Assembly: GCF_024345995.1 (NCBI RefSeq)
Contig: NZ_JAGQCE010000013.1
Coordinates: 26,341-90,340, forward strand
Length of the DNA stretch: 64,000 nt
Direction of reading: 5' to 3'
DNA from: Synechococcus sp. Cruz-7E5
GTDB lineage: Bacteria; Cyanobacteriota; Cyanobacteriia; PCC-6307; Cyanobiaceae
In this document: one piece after another, positions 9,051-17,876 of the stretch
How positions within the stretch are numbered: the first letter of the stretch is position 1
Layout of the letters: every line of letters starts with the position of its first letter
Made by a program: the position numbers and the translations under genes
Notes under the pieces: generated by a model
The model's database searches: none
What the model saw: only the letters and a program-made list of their open reading frames with translations
Told to the model about the DNA's origin: nothing

Positions 9051-9077
9051 GACCTCGCCCCTCGCCGGGTCGCAGCA

Positions 9078-9365
9078 TCAGCCGCAGTAGACCTTCACCC
9101 AGGTGAGAGCATCGGCTTTGCTGATTCCCTCGAATTCGATGTCGTAGTCGCGGCTGTCACACCATCCATTCACGTACGAGCCGTCATCCCAGAAGATGCC
9201 GATCGACTCCCGGTCCCGGCACACCTTCACGGCATTGCCGCCGTCGTCTCTGTCGAAGCGGCAGTCGCTGTCGCGCCACTCCGCCGCCGTGGCCGGAGCG
9301 ATAACGGACATGGACAGCGACGCCAGCGCGAACCAGCTGAGACCCAGGGCTTTGAGTGTCGTCAT
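9078..9365 (-). CDS. Small secreted cysteine-containing protein, unknown
   Basis: 95 aa with a Sec signal peptide (LGLSWFALASLSMSVIAPATAA, cleavage near residue 28). The mature part is about 67 aa, acidic, with four Cys (DCRFD, KVCRD, GWCDS, VYCG) that could form two disulfides, and an aromatic core (IGIFWDDGSYVNGW). I do not recognise a family. The pattern of short strands with aromatic/Gly turns loosely resembles the C-terminal domain of the protease at 660-1823. Confidence 0.65.
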   Translation of the reverse strand: MTTLKALGLSWFALASLSMSVIAPATAAEWRDSDCRFDRDDGGNAVKVCRDRESIGIFWDDGSYVNGWCDSRDYDIEFEGISKADALTWVKVYCG

Positions 9366-9536
9366 GGGCGATGTCCGTGCTGATTCTCAAGCAATTGATG
9401 ACCTCTGGCCCGGCAGTCCGTTGTCGTCAAAGCTGCGGTTTGCGGAACCCCGGCCCCCTGGCGCCGTCGCCGTTCAGAATCCCTGCCAGCGGGCGACGGC
9501 CACGCCCAAGACTCCATCCCAGATCCGGTCAGCTCC

Positions 9537-10445
9537 GTGCACTTCCAGGACATCATCGCCGCCCTGAACAGCTTCTGGGCCGACCAGGGCTGCCTGTTGC
9601 TGCAGCCCTACGACACGGAAAAAGGCGCCGGCACGATGAGTCCGCACACGGTGCTGCGGGCGATCGGTCCCGAGCCCTGGGCCGTGGCTTACCCCGAACC
9701 CTGCCGCCGCCCCACCGACGGCCGCTACGGCGACAACCCCAACCGCGCCCAGCACTACTTCCAGTACCAGGTGCTGATCAAGCCCTCCCCCGACGGCATC
9801 CAGGAGACCTACCTGGCCTCCCTCGAAGCCCTCGGCATCCGCCAGCGTGACCACGACATCCGCTTCGTGGAGGACAACTGGGAGTCGCCAACCCTCGGTG
9901 CCTGGGGTGTGGGCTGGGAGGTGTGGCTGGATGGCATGGAGGTCACCCAGTTCACCTATTTCCAGCAGTGCGGCGGCCTCGACTGCAGGCCGGTGTCGAT
10001 CGAGATCACCTACGGGCTCGAACGCCTCGCCATGTACCTCCAGGATGTGGAGAGCATCTGGGACCTGAGCTGGAACGGCCAGCGCAGCTACGGCGATCTG
10101 TGGCTGGCCTCCGAGAAGGGCCAGTGCACCTACAACTTCGAGGCCTCCAACCCCGAACGACTGCAGCAGCTCTTTGCCCTCTATGAGGCGGAAGCCGGCG
10201 ATCTGGTGGCGGCGGGCCTGCCCGCCCCGGCACTGGATTACGTGCTCAAGTGCAGCCACACCTTCAACCTGCTGGAGGCCCGCGGCGTGATCTCGGTCAC
10301 GGAGCGCACCGCCACCATCGGCCGCATCCGCCACCTGGCGCGCCAGGTGGCCGAGGCCTGGCTGCAGGAACGGCAGGCCCTGGGCTTTCCCCTGCTCAGC
10401 GACGACCAGCGCCGCGCCATCGCGGCTGAACCGGCTCTGGCCTGA
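9537..10445 (+). CDS. glyQ: Glycyl-tRNA synthetase alpha subunit GlyQ
   Basis: 302 aa, the usual length for the alpha chain of the heterotetrameric (alpha2beta2) enzyme. Start GTG at 9537 gives [19 protein letters not shown]. Diagnostic stretches: [38 protein letters not shown] and [14 protein letters not shown], all class II aaRS motifs of bacterial GlyQ, plus [18 protein letters not shown]. The beta subunit gene is not adjacent. Confidence 0.97.
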   Translation: MHFQDIIAALNSFWADQGCLLLQPYDTEKGAGTMSPHTVLRAIGPEPWAVAYPEPCRRPTDGRYGDNPNRAQHYFQYQVLIKPSPDGIQETYLASLEALGIRQRDHDIRFVEDNWESPTLGAWGVGWEVWLDGMEVTQFTYFQQCGGLDCRPVSIEITYGLERLAMYLQDVESIWDLSWNGQRSYGDLWLASEKGQCTYNFEASNPERLQQLFALYEAEAGDLVAAGLPAPALDYVLKCSHTFNLLEARGVISVTERTATIGRIRHLARQVAEAWLQERQALGFPLLSDDQRRAIAAEPALA

Positions 10446-10469
10446 GGTCACTCCAGGGAGGCTCCGCCG

Positions 10470-10649
10470 ATGAAACGCAACCTGCTGGCGCTGGTGCTGA
10501 TCGCTGGCAGCTTCCAGACGGGCCGGCTCACGGAGCGGGCGATCTGGCCCTGCCGGCTGAGGCCGCTGGCGGCCCTGGTGGCTCCGCTGCTGGGTCAGGA
10601 GTTGCCCAGCCCCCAGCTCTGTGAGCTGATGCTCAGCCTGCCCGGCTGA
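10470..10649 (+). CDS. Small protein of 59 aa, unknown
   Basis: ATG at 10470 preceded by a good Shine-Dalgarno (CAGGGAGG, 10454-10461). The product begins MKRNLLALVLIAGSF and contains GRLTERAIWPCRLRPLAALV and a second hydrophobic stretch ending LGQELPSPQLCELMLSLPG. It lies 24 bp after glyQ, same strand, and reads like a short secreted or membrane-attached peptide with two Cys. No family recognised. The ribosome binding site and GC-rich third positions support translation. Confidence 0.55.
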   Translation: MKRNLLALVLIAGSFQTGRLTERAIWPCRLRPLAALVAPLLGQELPSPQLCELMLSLPG

Positions 10650-10737
10650 CGCTGGCGACCAGATGACCACAGATGGCGACCTGATGGCGACCAGAACCCC
10701 TTGAGCGGGGAACCCTTCGGGGACTGGCGCTGGTTCC

Positions 10738-12807
10738 ATGCCCTTTCTTGTGGTGTCGCTCGCCCTGGCGGGGCTGGCGCTGGGCACCGTGCCCCTGGCC
10801 GCCATGCCCCGGCTGGTCCTCCTGCTCCTGTTCGGGGCGGCCGGCTGCTGGCGGGCACGGCAGCTGGGGGCCAGGCCATTGCCGACGCTGACCCTGGTGG
10901 TGATTGCCCCGTCGCTGCTGCTCTGGTCGCTCTGGCGCCAGCCCCAGCCAGGCCCCGGCGATCCGGTGCAGCTGTTGCAGGGCGAAAGTGGCCGTGAGAT
11001 GGTGCTGCGTGGCCAGCTCGTCAGCGATCCCCGCCCTCGGGGCGATGCGGGGGGCTGCTCGGTGCCCATGCGCACGGCCGGCGGACGCACGGAGCTGCTG
11101 CTGGAGCCCTGTCCGCCCCTGCGCCAGGGCTGGCTGGTGGAGGCCAGCGGCAGCCTGCGGCGGCCGGCCAGCGGCCCCCATCCGCTGCTGAGCGGTCCGG
11201 CGGAACGCCTCGCTCGCCGCGGCATCTGGAGCCAGCTGCGCCTGGGGGCCAGCACGGATCTGAGGGTGCTGGCTCGCCCGGCCACCCCCATCGCCGATCT
11301 GCGCCGCCGCATGGCCGCCGCCCTGATTCAGCAGGGCGGGGAGCGCCGTGGGGGCATTCTCGCTGCCCTCGTGCTCGGCAGCGCCGTGGTGCCATTGCCT
11401 GTGGATGTGGGCGCCAGCTTCCGCGCCGCCGGTCTCTCCCACGCCCTGGCCGCCTCCGGCTTCCACCTCTCGGTGCTGCTTGGCGCGGTGATGGCCCTCG
11501 GTCGCCGGCTGCCGCGGCTCCCCCGCTGCCTCCTGGCCCTGGGGGCGATGCTGCTGTTCCTGCTGCTGGCGGGCCCCCAGCCCTCGGTGGTGCGAGCGGT
11601 GCTGATGGGTGGGGTGGCCTTTGCGGTGCTGGAGAGCGGCGGCCGCAGCCGGCCCCTGGGGGTGCTGCTGCTGAGCGTTCTGCTGATGCTGCTGGTCCAG
11701 CCCTGGTGGCTTCAGGACGTGGGCTTCCAGCTCTCGGTGGCGGCGACCGCCGGGCTGATCCTCACCGCCCGTCCCCTGGAGACGGCCCTGACCAGGCGCC
11801 TGCCGGCCTGGGCGGCGGCGGGGCTGGCGGTGCCCGTGGCCGCCTCGCTCTGGACCCTGCCGCTGCAGTTGCACCATTTCGGCATCGTTCCTCTTTATGC
11901 CGTGCCCGCCAACCTGCTGGTGGCGCCCCTGCTCACCCCGCTCACCCTCGGCGCCATGGCGATGGCCCTCACGGCGGTGCTGCTGCCCCCCCTGCTGCCG
12001 CTGCTGGCCTGGCCGCTGCTGCCACTGAGCGGATTGCTGCTGGCGATCACCCGTGCGATTGCGGCCCTGCCGATGGCCCAGTGGCAGCTGGGTCGCCCAC
12101 TGCCCGCCCTGGTGCTGCTCTTCGGCCTCTCACTGCTGCCCTGGCTGCTGCCGGCTGCCGGCGCCTGGCCGCGGCGGCTGGGGGCAGGGGGGCTGGCGCT
12201 GGTGCTGACGGTTCATCTGGCCCTGCTCGGCGGTGATGCCCTGCTGCTGGTGCACCGCTGGAGCGGCGATCTGCTGGTGGCCCGCCACCGGGGGCGTGGC
12301 GCCCTGGTGAGTGGCCGCGCCGATGACTTCAGCTGCGCCGATGCCCGCAAGCTCGCCAGCGGCCTCGGCCTGGAGCGCTACGACTGGATCACCCTGCTCG
12401 ATCCGGTCGCCCCGACCGATCCAGCCTGCTGGAGTGGCCAGACCTCGCTGCTGGTCTCCAGCCACGATGGGCAGAGCGGCCTGCAGCCGGGTCAGCGCCT
12501 GGAGAGCCCCGGGCTCAGCCTTGCTCCCCTCAGCGGCGACAGCCAGGCCATGGCCCTCGGTATCGGCCGCCACCGCTGGTGGCTGCTGCCCGATCCCCAG
12601 TCGCTCGAGGCCTGGAGCGATCGCGGCCAGCCCAATGATGGATCGCTGGCGGGAGTGTGGCTTGGTTTTCGCCCCAGCCCCCGCCAGCAGCAGCTGCTGA
12701 GCGCCGCTGGCCCCGGACGGGTCTGGCTCAGCGGCACGGCCCCCGGCCTGCCAAGGGGTTGGAGCGCCAGCGGGAAGAGTGGATCGCTGGAGGGAGCAGC
12801 AGGCTGA
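10738..12807 (+). CDS. comEC: ComEC/Rec2-family DNA-uptake channel protein with a degenerate C-terminal domain
   Basis: 689 aa. The N-terminal region has two helices and an OB-like soluble domain (about 60-180). The competence membrane core follows, with LSHALAASGFHLSVLLG, GPQPSVVRAVLMGGVAF and WLQDVGFQLSVAATAGL, which are ComEC hallmarks. ComEC forms the inner-membrane channel for single-stranded DNA in natural transformation. The C-terminal 170 residues, where ComEC usually has a metallo-beta-lactamase domain, show no HxHxDH motif; GALVSGRADDFSCADARKL stands in that place. The tRNA-Ser lies 90 bp downstream. Confidence 0.85.
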   Translation: MPFLVVSLALAGLALGTVPLAAMPRLVLLLLFGAAGCWRARQLGARPLPTLTLVVIAPSLLLWSLWRQPQPGPGDPVQLLQGESGREMVLRGQLVSDPRPRGDAGGCSVPMRTAGGRTELLLEPCPPLRQGWLVEASGSLRRPASGPHPLLSGPAERLARRGIWSQLRLGASTDLRVLARPATPIADLRRRMAAALIQQGGERRGGILAALVLGSAVVPLPVDVGASFRAAGLSHALAASGFHLSVLLGAVMALGRRLPRLPRCLLALGAMLLFLLLAGPQPSVVRAVLMGGVAFAVLESGGRSRPLGVLLLSVLLMLLVQPWWLQDVGFQLSVAATAGLILTARPLETALTRRLPAWAAAGLAVPVAASLWTLPLQLHHFGIVPLYAVPANLLVAPLLTPLTLGAMAMALTAVLLPPLLPLLAWPLLPLSGLLLAITRAIAALPMAQWQLGRPLPALVLLFGLSLLPWLLPAAGAWPRRLGAGGLALVLTVHLALLGGDALLLVHRWSGDLLVARHRGRGALVSGRADDFSCADARKLASGLGLERYDWITLLDPVAPTDPACWSGQTSLLVSSHDGQSGLQPGQRLESPGLSLAPLSGDSQAMALGIGRHRWWLLPDPQSLEAWSDRGQPNDGSLAGVWLGFRPSPRQQQLLSAAGPGRVWLSGTAPGLPRGWSASGKSGSLEGAAG

Positions 12808-12897
12808 CGCATGCGCGTTGATGAATTCGTGCTGATGAATCCGTAGAGTGCCGCCTGGCTGAGCCATCGATGCCTGTGGGCATGGAAGGTCGGTCCT

Positions 12898-12982
12898 GGA
12901 GAGGTGGCTGAGTGGTCGAAAGCGAACGACTCGAAATCGTTTGAAGGGAAACCTTCCGTGGGTTCGAATCCCACCCTCTCCG
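12898..12982 (+). tRNA. tRNA-Ser (anticodon CGA)
   Basis: An 85-nt cloverleaf with acceptor arms GGAGAGG and CCTCTCC and discriminator G. The D-arm region is TGGCTGAGTGGTCGAAAGC. The anticodon loop CTCGAAA sits between AACGA and TCGTT, giving anticodon CGA. A long variable arm (GAAGGGAAACCTTC) is typical of class II tRNA-Ser, and the T-loop is GGTTCGAATCC. CCA is not encoded. It reads UCG codons. Confidence 0.96.
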
Positions 12983-12998
12983 TTTTCGGTCAAAACGG
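12980..12998 (+). terminator. Short hairpin immediately after tRNA-Ser
   Basis: CCGTTTT-cggtc-AAAACGG forms a 7-bp stem that starts in the last bases of the tRNA. It is a plausible but weak terminator or processing signal, since no T-run follows. Confidence 0.3.
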
Positions 12999-13182
12999 GA
13001 CTTCCCGGCAGGTCTAGTTGCGTCCCACAACTTCCTGCGATCCAAGCTGGGATCAGGGCCAGCGGGGCTGCACTGCAGCACCTGGAGCAACGCCTCGATC
13101 GACTGGATCAGCTGGTGGTGTTGATCGCTCAGCTGCTGGCGGGATCTACCCTCCCGCCAACCTGAAGCTCCAGCCGCAGCCC

Positions 13183-13377
13183 ATGCCATTGCCCTCAAAT
13201 CCTGAGAAGCTGGGCCGCTTTCTGCTGCGTGGCCTGCGCATCGGTGCCAGCACGATCTCGATCGTGGAGCTACTGCGCAGCGACTGGACCGGCGGCCTCA
13301 GCGCTGGGGTGGCCTGGCTGGTGTTTCTGCAGGTGGAGCGGCGGCTGCCGCCAGAACCGACGGACACCCAGAGTTGA
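13183..13377 (+). CDS. Small membrane-associated protein, unknown
   Basis: 64 aa from ATG 13183 (MPLPSNPEKLGRFLLRGLRI). It contains a moderately hydrophobic helix (GGLSAGVAWLVFLQVERRL) near the C-terminus. The overlapping frame just upstream (to 13165) also encodes a heptad-like stretch, LEQRLDRLDQLVVLIAQLLA, without a usable start codon. The two could be halves of one older gene separated by a frameshift. No family recognised. Confidence 0.5.
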   Translation: MPLPSNPEKLGRFLLRGLRIGASTISIVELLRSDWTGGLSAGVAWLVFLQVERRLPPEPTDTQS

Positions 13378-13393
13378 GCTCCAGCCTGCAGGC

Positions 13394-13411
13394 CCTGGCA
13401 GTGTTGCCAGG
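13394..13411 (+). terminator. Hairpin after the 13183-13377 gene
   Basis: CCTGGCA-gtgt-TGCCAGG is a perfect 7-bp stem with a 4-nt loop 17 bp after the stop codon. There is no T-tract, so it is a possible weak terminator. Confidence 0.35.
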
Positions 13412-14054
13412 CTCGCCGAGGGTGCCGGTTCCGGAGCCATGAAGCCCTCTTCATGAATCCCCGTTGCGCCCGGTGAAGACAGTTGTTGATCGCGCTGCAG
13501 AAATTGCCAGCAGCGGCTTGCCGTCCGATTGTGAATGCATCGACAACCGGGAGGCTCCAGAGCATGGAAGACACCCCACCTGAGCATCAGCCAGGAGTGC
13601 GCTGACGATCCGGTCCCTGCTCCAACAATCTCGACGGATCACTGACTTCCCTGGCGTGTGACATCGTCGCCGTCCACTGCACCGTTAATGGCTCTGCCTC
13701 AGGTGCCCAGGACCAAACGGGAGGTCCCACTTGTCAACTGGCCCCAGGTGCCAGCGTCAGCAGCTCCGCCCCCACACCCAAACACCTTCAAAGCCCGGTG
13801 GCCTCGTCACCGGGCTTTGTCGTGCAGGCCCCAGGCTGCCTGGGTCGATGGAGCGAATCGGCTCGGGTCCGGGCATCGACGGGCCGAGCCTTGCTGCCTC
13901 TTTTCGAGAAGGCTTCGCCTAGGTGGAAGCCAAGGGCTGTAGTGCCCTGTGCGTCGCGCCGTTATCGGTTGGCTGCCAGCCTGGGCACCATTCCGGCTCT
14001 GATTGCTTGCCCCTCGATTACGCCACCCTTCGGCCCGTTCCATGCACGCCAGCA
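13412..14054. other. Gene-poor stretch before the P450 gene
   Basis: About 640 bp with no convincing gene on either strand. One frame around 13640-13850 stays open and reads somewhat like a secreted protein (CTVNGSASGAQDQTGG, Ser/Pro-rich after that), but it has no start signal. It may be a decayed gene end. The only clear structure is the hairpin at 13790-13818. Confidence 0.5.
13790..13818. terminator. Strong bidirectional hairpin
   Basis: AAAGCCCGGTG-gcctcgt-CACCGGGCTTT is an 11-bp perfect stem with a 7-nt loop, flanked by A and T runs on the two sides. This is the classic shape of a bidirectional rho-independent terminator. No gene obviously ends into it from the left, so it may mark the end of a lost gene. 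Confidence 0.6.
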
Positions 14055-15353
14055 ATGAGCGGCGTGCTGGAGACCCTCGCCTTCCTGCGGGATCCTGATT
14101 TCGCGCGCTCACGCTTCGAGCGCTACGGCGATGTCTACGAAACCAGCCTGCTGGGGCAGCGCACCGTGTTCATTCGCGGCGGGCAGGCGATCGGCGACCT
14201 GTTCGCCCAGGCTGATTCGGTTCAGGGCTGGTGGCCGGACAGTGTGCGGGAGCTGCTGGGGCCGCTGTCGCTGGCCAACCGCAACGGTGCCGATCACAAA
14301 GCCCGCCGTCGGGTGGTGGGCCAGCTGTTCGCATCCGCTGCCCTGAAGCGGTACAGCCCGGCGATCGTGGCGCTGGTTGATGGCCTCACAGAGGAGCTGC
14401 TCGTCGATGAACCACCCGTGGCCCTGGTGCCAAAGCTGCGGCGCTTTGCCTTCAGCGTGATCGCCAGCACGGTGCTGGGGCTTGATGGCGTCGATCGCGA
14501 TGCCCTGTTCGTGGACTTCGAAACCTGGTGCCAGGGCCTGTTCTCCCTGCCGTTCGCCCTGCCCGGCAGTCCATTCGCCCGAGCCCGTCAGGCCCGCAAG
14601 CGCCTGTTGCTGCGTCTGGGCTCTGTGCTCCAGAAGGCCCAGGCCGCCGCTGCATCCGGAGCGCCCCTCGCCGCAGGTGGACTCGATCTGCTGGCCGGAG
14701 GCCTGGATGAAGCCGGTCTCCCCCTGGCCGACGACGACGTGGCGGAGCAGCTTCTGCTCCTGCTGTTCGCCGGCTACGAAACAACCGCCTCCTCGCTCAG
14801 TTGCCTGCTGCTGACCCTGCTCCGGCACCCCGCGGAGCTGGCCTGGCTGCTGGAAGAATTTGACACCTTGCCCTGGCCACCGGCGGAGGGGGAAGCGGTG
14901 ACCGCCTACGACGCCCTGCGGGCCCCACGGTTGGATGCGGTGGTGAAGGAGGTGATGCGGTTGACCCCGCCGGTGGGGGGCTTCTTTCGACGCACCCGGG
15001 AGCCCATCGCTCTGGCCGGTGTCCTGGTGCCGGCCGATCGGGTGGTGCAGGTGAACATCAGCGCCAGCCATCGCCATGGTGCCGACCCGGATGATCTGGC
15101 GGCCTTTCGGCCCCAGCGGCATCTTGACGGAGACGCAGCAGTGTTCCTGCTGCCCTACGGAGGCGGTGAGCGGGTCTGCCTGGGCAAGGCGCTGGCGGAG
15201 CTGGAAATCCGGCTGCTGGCGGTGGGGCTGCTCAAGCAGCTGAGCCTGGAGATGGAGCCGGATCAGGACCTGACGCTCATGGTCATTCCCAGCCCCTCCC
15301 CGAAGGATGGCCTGCTGGTGCGCCCACGCCGCAGAGCCGCTCCCCACAAGTGA
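14055..15353 (+). CDS. Cytochrome P450 (CYP120-like)
   Basis: 432 aa. Core P450 motifs are intact: I-helix oxygen-binding FAGYETTASS, K-helix ExxR in KEVMRLTPP, and heme loop PYGGGERVCLGKALAE with the Cys ligand at about residue 375. The N-terminus (MSGVLETLAFLRDPDFARSR) resembles cyanobacterial CYP120 (GETLxFLRDPDF). It has no membrane anchor, so it is a soluble bacterial P450. Start ATG 14055 is chosen; the frame is open upstream but not family-like. Substrate unknown. No ferredoxin or reductase gene lies nearby, so it must use shared electron carriers. Confidence 0.9.
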   Translation: MSGVLETLAFLRDPDFARSRFERYGDVYETSLLGQRTVFIRGGQAIGDLFAQADSVQGWWPDSVRELLGPLSLANRNGADHKARRRVVGQLFASAALKRYSPAIVALVDGLTEELLVDEPPVALVPKLRRFAFSVIASTVLGLDGVDRDALFVDFETWCQGLFSLPFALPGSPFARARQARKRLLLRLGSVLQKAQAAAASGAPLAAGGLDLLAGGLDEAGLPLADDDVAEQLLLLLFAGYETTASSLSCLLLTLLRHPAELAWLLEEFDTLPWPPAEGEAVTAYDALRAPRLDAVVKEVMRLTPPVGGFFRRTREPIALAGVLVPADRVVQVNISASHRHGADPDDLAAFRPQRHLDGDAAVFLLPYGGGERVCLGKALAELEIRLLAVGLLKQLSLEMEPDQDLTLMVIPSPSPKDGLLVRPRRRAAPHK

Positions 15354-15439
15354 TCGGCCATGGGCTCAACGCTCGAGAGGCCATCAGACTCCCCAAGGCC
15401 CTGCTGCTGCTTACGGTGCAGGAGCATTGGGATGATCGA

Positions 15440-15547
15440 ATGCCTCGCTGGCTCCAACGCCTCTCCCAGCGGCCCTCACTGCTGTGGAACACCGGCATCG
15501 GCCTGATCATCGGCCTGTCACTGCTGCGCTGGCTGCTGCAGCGCTGA
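15440..15547 (+). CDS. Possible 35-aa single-span membrane peptide
   Basis: ATG at 15440 gives MPRWLQRLSQRPSLLW, then one hydrophobic helix (TGIGLIIGLSLLRWLL) and a basic end. The frame is open back to a GTG at 15350 that overlaps the P450 stop, so a longer form is possible. No strong ribosome binding site. Amphipathic-then-hydrophobic layout; function unknown. Confidence 0.35.
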   Translation: MPRWLQRLSQRPSLLWNTGIGLIIGLSLLRWLLQR

Positions 15548-15552
15548 AGTGT

Positions 15553-15706
15553 TCAGGGAATGAACAGATCTTCGTAGTCGCCGCCTTCGATGGTGGCGAC
15601 CGCTGCCTGGAGCTCGCTTGTGAACTCGCGATGCAGCTTGTCGTAGCTGACCCAGCCTGAATGGGTTCCAGAAGATCATCAGCGCCAGGTTCACCACCCC
15701 GATCAC
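15553..15706 (-). pseudogene. Frameshifted small gene downstream of the FetB-like permease
   Basis: Reading the minus strand from a GTG at 15706, a membrane-like segment (MIGVVNLALMIFWNP) runs in one frame. From about 15660 the adjacent frame takes over with a protein-like stretch (SGWVSYDKLHREFTS, then ELQAAVATIEGGDYEDLFIP) and stops at 15553. Joining them needs a one-base indel near 15660. The whole would be about 50 residues. Either a decayed small gene or a sequencing error; family unknown. Confidence 0.35.
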
Positions 15707-15711
15707 CTCGT

Positions 15712-16515
15712 TCAGCCGACCAACCGATCGAGCCGCAACTGATGGTCAGCGCTGGTGAGCCGTCCGTAGGCCAGGCCAACGACGCCGAACACGCCCAGCG
15801 CTGTCGCCGAAGCGATCATGAACAGGATCACGATCTGGTAGCGAACAGCCGCATCCGGCGTCGCTCCCTGGAGGATCTGGCCGGTCATCATCCCCGGCAG
15901 GCTCACCAGCCCCATCACCATCATCGAGTTGATCGTCGGGATCATTGCCACGCGGATCGCGTCACGCACCACCTCCTGGCAGGCCTCCCAGCGGGTCGCT
16001 CCCAGGGCCAGGGCTGTTTCAACCTGATCGCGCCCGCTGCGCAAACCCTCCATGAAGCGATCGAGCCCCAGGGAGATGCCGTTGAGCGTGTTGCCCAGAA
16101 CCATCCCCAGCAGGGGGATCAGATATTGGGGGTCATACCAGGGCTGGGGCTGGATCAGCCCCGTCACCGCCAGGCCCGTGACCAGCGCCGAGGAGGCCAT
16201 CACCGAGAGCAGGCTGTTGAGGTAGATGCCGGCGAAGCGGCGCCGGGTGCGCTGGACGGCCGAAATCCCCGCGATCATGGCCATGGCCGCACCCACCAGC
16301 ACGATCAGCGGCGCATGGTCCTGGCGGAACAGCCACTCGAGCACGAAGCCCACCAGCAGCAACTGCACCACCATGCGCAGCGAGGCCACCAGCAGGCTGC
16401 GCGTCAGGCCCAGGCGCAACGCCGCCGAAAGCCCCACGTTCACCAGGATCAGCAGGGCGGAAAGCGCCAGGCGGCCATCGCTGATCGTCAGGGCTCCTGA
16501 GGTCATGGGCGTCAT
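15712..16515 (-). CDS. ABC transporter permease, FetB (UPF0014) family
   Basis: 267 aa from ATG 16515, which overlaps the stop of the ATPase gene by four bases (ATGA). About seven hydrophobic segments. The family core is recognisable: PLLGMVLGNTLNGISLGLDR, ALALGATRWEACQEVVRDAI and MMVMGLVSLPGMMTGQILQG. E. coli FetAB exports iron and protects against peroxide stress; other members have uncertain substrates. The pair here has no substrate-binding protein, as expected for an exporter. Confidence 0.85.
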   Translation of the reverse strand: MTPMTSGALTISDGRLALSALLILVNVGLSAALRLGLTRSLLVASLRMVVQLLLVGFVLEWLFRQDHAPLIVLVGAAMAMIAGISAVQRTRRRFAGIYLNSLLSVMASSALVTGLAVTGLIQPQPWYDPQYLIPLLGMVLGNTLNGISLGLDRFMEGLRSGRDQVETALALGATRWEACQEVVRDAIRVAMIPTINSMMVMGLVSLPGMMTGQILQGATPDAAVRYQIVILFMIASATALGVFGVVGLAYGRLTSADHQLRLDRLVG

Positions 16516-17162
16516 GGGCGGAGCTCCAGGGTGCGGGTGGCGAAGCGTTGGATCTGCTCGCTGTCGTGGCTGGTGAACACGCAGGCGCGCTGGCCCGCGG
16601 CGAGCCACTCGATCAGCAGAGCCTCAAGCGCGGCGGTGGTGGCCCCATCGAGGGAGGCCGTTGGTTCATCAAGCAGCAGCACGCTCGGATCGAACTGCAG
16701 GGCCCGCAGCAGCGCCAACAACTGCAGCTCGCCACCGGAGAGCCGCTCGGCGTCGTAGGCCAGGAAAGAGGGATCGCGCCCCAGGGCCTGCAACCAGCCC
16801 TTGATCCGCTCATAACGCCAGCCACCACGCCCCCGCAGCTCCTGGAACTCCCAGGGCGAGCGCAGGTTCGCCTCCACCGTTCCCCCATGGGCGGTGGGCC
16901 GCTGGGCGAGATACAGCACCATCGAGCGCCAGCGTGGCAGCCCCCAGGTGGCCGGCGGGCGACCCTGCAGGCTGATCGTGCCGGCCTGCAGGGGATCGAG
17001 CAGAGCCAGGGCTCGCAGCAACAAGGTCTTGCCCGCCCCCGAGGGTGCCACCAGCCCCAGGCGATCACCGGCGGCCAGCACCAGATTCAGCTGACTCCAG
17101 AGGAGTCGATCCCCCAACTGACGCTTGAGCCCCTCGGCGCGCAGGAGCAGGCTGGGACCCAT
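16512..17162 (-). CDS. ABC transporter ATP-binding protein, partner of the FetB-like permease
   Basis: 216 aa from ATG 17162 (MGPSLLLRAEGLKRQLGDRL). Walker A GLVAPSGAGKTLLLRAL, Q-loop (YLAQRPTAHGGT), signature LSGGELQLLALLRAL and Walker B VLLLDEPTASLD are all present. Its stop overlaps the permease start, so the two are translationally coupled. Together they form a two-gene FetAB-type system. Confidence 0.87.
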   Translation of the reverse strand: MGPSLLLRAEGLKRQLGDRLLWSQLNLVLAAGDRLGLVAPSGAGKTLLLRALALLDPLQAGTISLQGRPPATWGLPRWRSMVLYLAQRPTAHGGTVEANLRSPWEFQELRGRGGWRYERIKGWLQALGRDPSFLAYDAERLSGGELQLLALLRALQFDPSVLLLDEPTASLDGATTAALEALLIEWLAAGQRACVFTSHDSEQIQRFATRTLELRP

Positions 17163-17270
17163 TCCCGGTGGTCGGCCCGGACCAGTTCTCCCTCCCTCTC
17201 GTCGCAGTGGGCCAACCACTCAATCAGAACGGGGAGCCGCTTGCGATAGGTGTCACAGCGTGCTGCCCCA

Positions 17271-17627
17271 TCAGGTGTTGATGGCGTCGAACTTGGCCGC
17301 CAGGACGGCATCGGCTCGTGTCAGGCCATCGGCTTTGTGGGTGTAGATGTCGATCTCCACGTAGCCCCAGCCCACCCGGAAGTCGCCGTGGTGGCCCTGG
17401 TCTTCACAGATGGCGCCCGCCTGATTCAGCCAGGCCAATGCCGTACTGAAGTCGGGGAAGCTGATGCGCCTGTGGAGGTGGTGGCCTTCAAGCACCTCCC
17501 AATCGGGCAGCTCGGCCTGCAAGGAGGCCAGTTCCTCCGCCTCAAGGGTGGGGCCACCATCTCGGCAAGGCACACAGATTTCGTCGCGTAGGGCCATTTG
17601 GTTGACATTCAACAAGGCTGCTTTCAT
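17271..17627 (-). CDS. 4a-hydroxytetrahydrobiopterin dehydratase (PCD/DCoH)
   Basis: 118 aa, start ATG 17627 preceded by TGAGG. Contains the PCD core: WEVLEGHHLHRRISFPDF, FSTALAWLNQAGAICEDQGHH and GYVEIDIYTHKADGLTRAD. The catalytic His pair in the QGHH...YTHKADG region is present. It recycles the pterin cofactor after aromatic hydroxylase turnover, and in bacteria it is sometimes also linked to molybdopterin metabolism. No hydroxylase gene is near. Confidence 0.92.
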   Translation of the reverse strand: MKAALLNVNQMALRDEICVPCRDGGPTLEAEELASLQAELPDWEVLEGHHLHRRISFPDFSTALAWLNQAGAICEDQGHHGDFRVGWGYVEIDIYTHKADGLTRADAVLAAKFDAINT

Positions 17628-17876
17628 CGTGCCTCACGACTGGCGCAGTGGCACAGGGGATAACCCCACCCACTTGAAGAGATCCCAGGCGTCGAGCCCG
17701 ACGAGTCAGCACCTGTAGCCTGCTGTAGATAAAAATAGCTTTCGCGAATTCTATGCCCTATTCTCTAATTGCATGCGTGTGGATATCCGGCCACTAAATC
17801 TTGTAAAGCAACGCAACTGCTGGCCGGGGGCGCAGCAACGCTTGAGGGATGAACGGTCGTCATTGGGGAGAAGACC

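Noticed and set aside
13640..13850. Open Ser/Pro-rich frame before the P450 gene
   Set aside because: No start codon with a ribosome binding site and no family resemblance. The strong hairpin inside it argues against translation.
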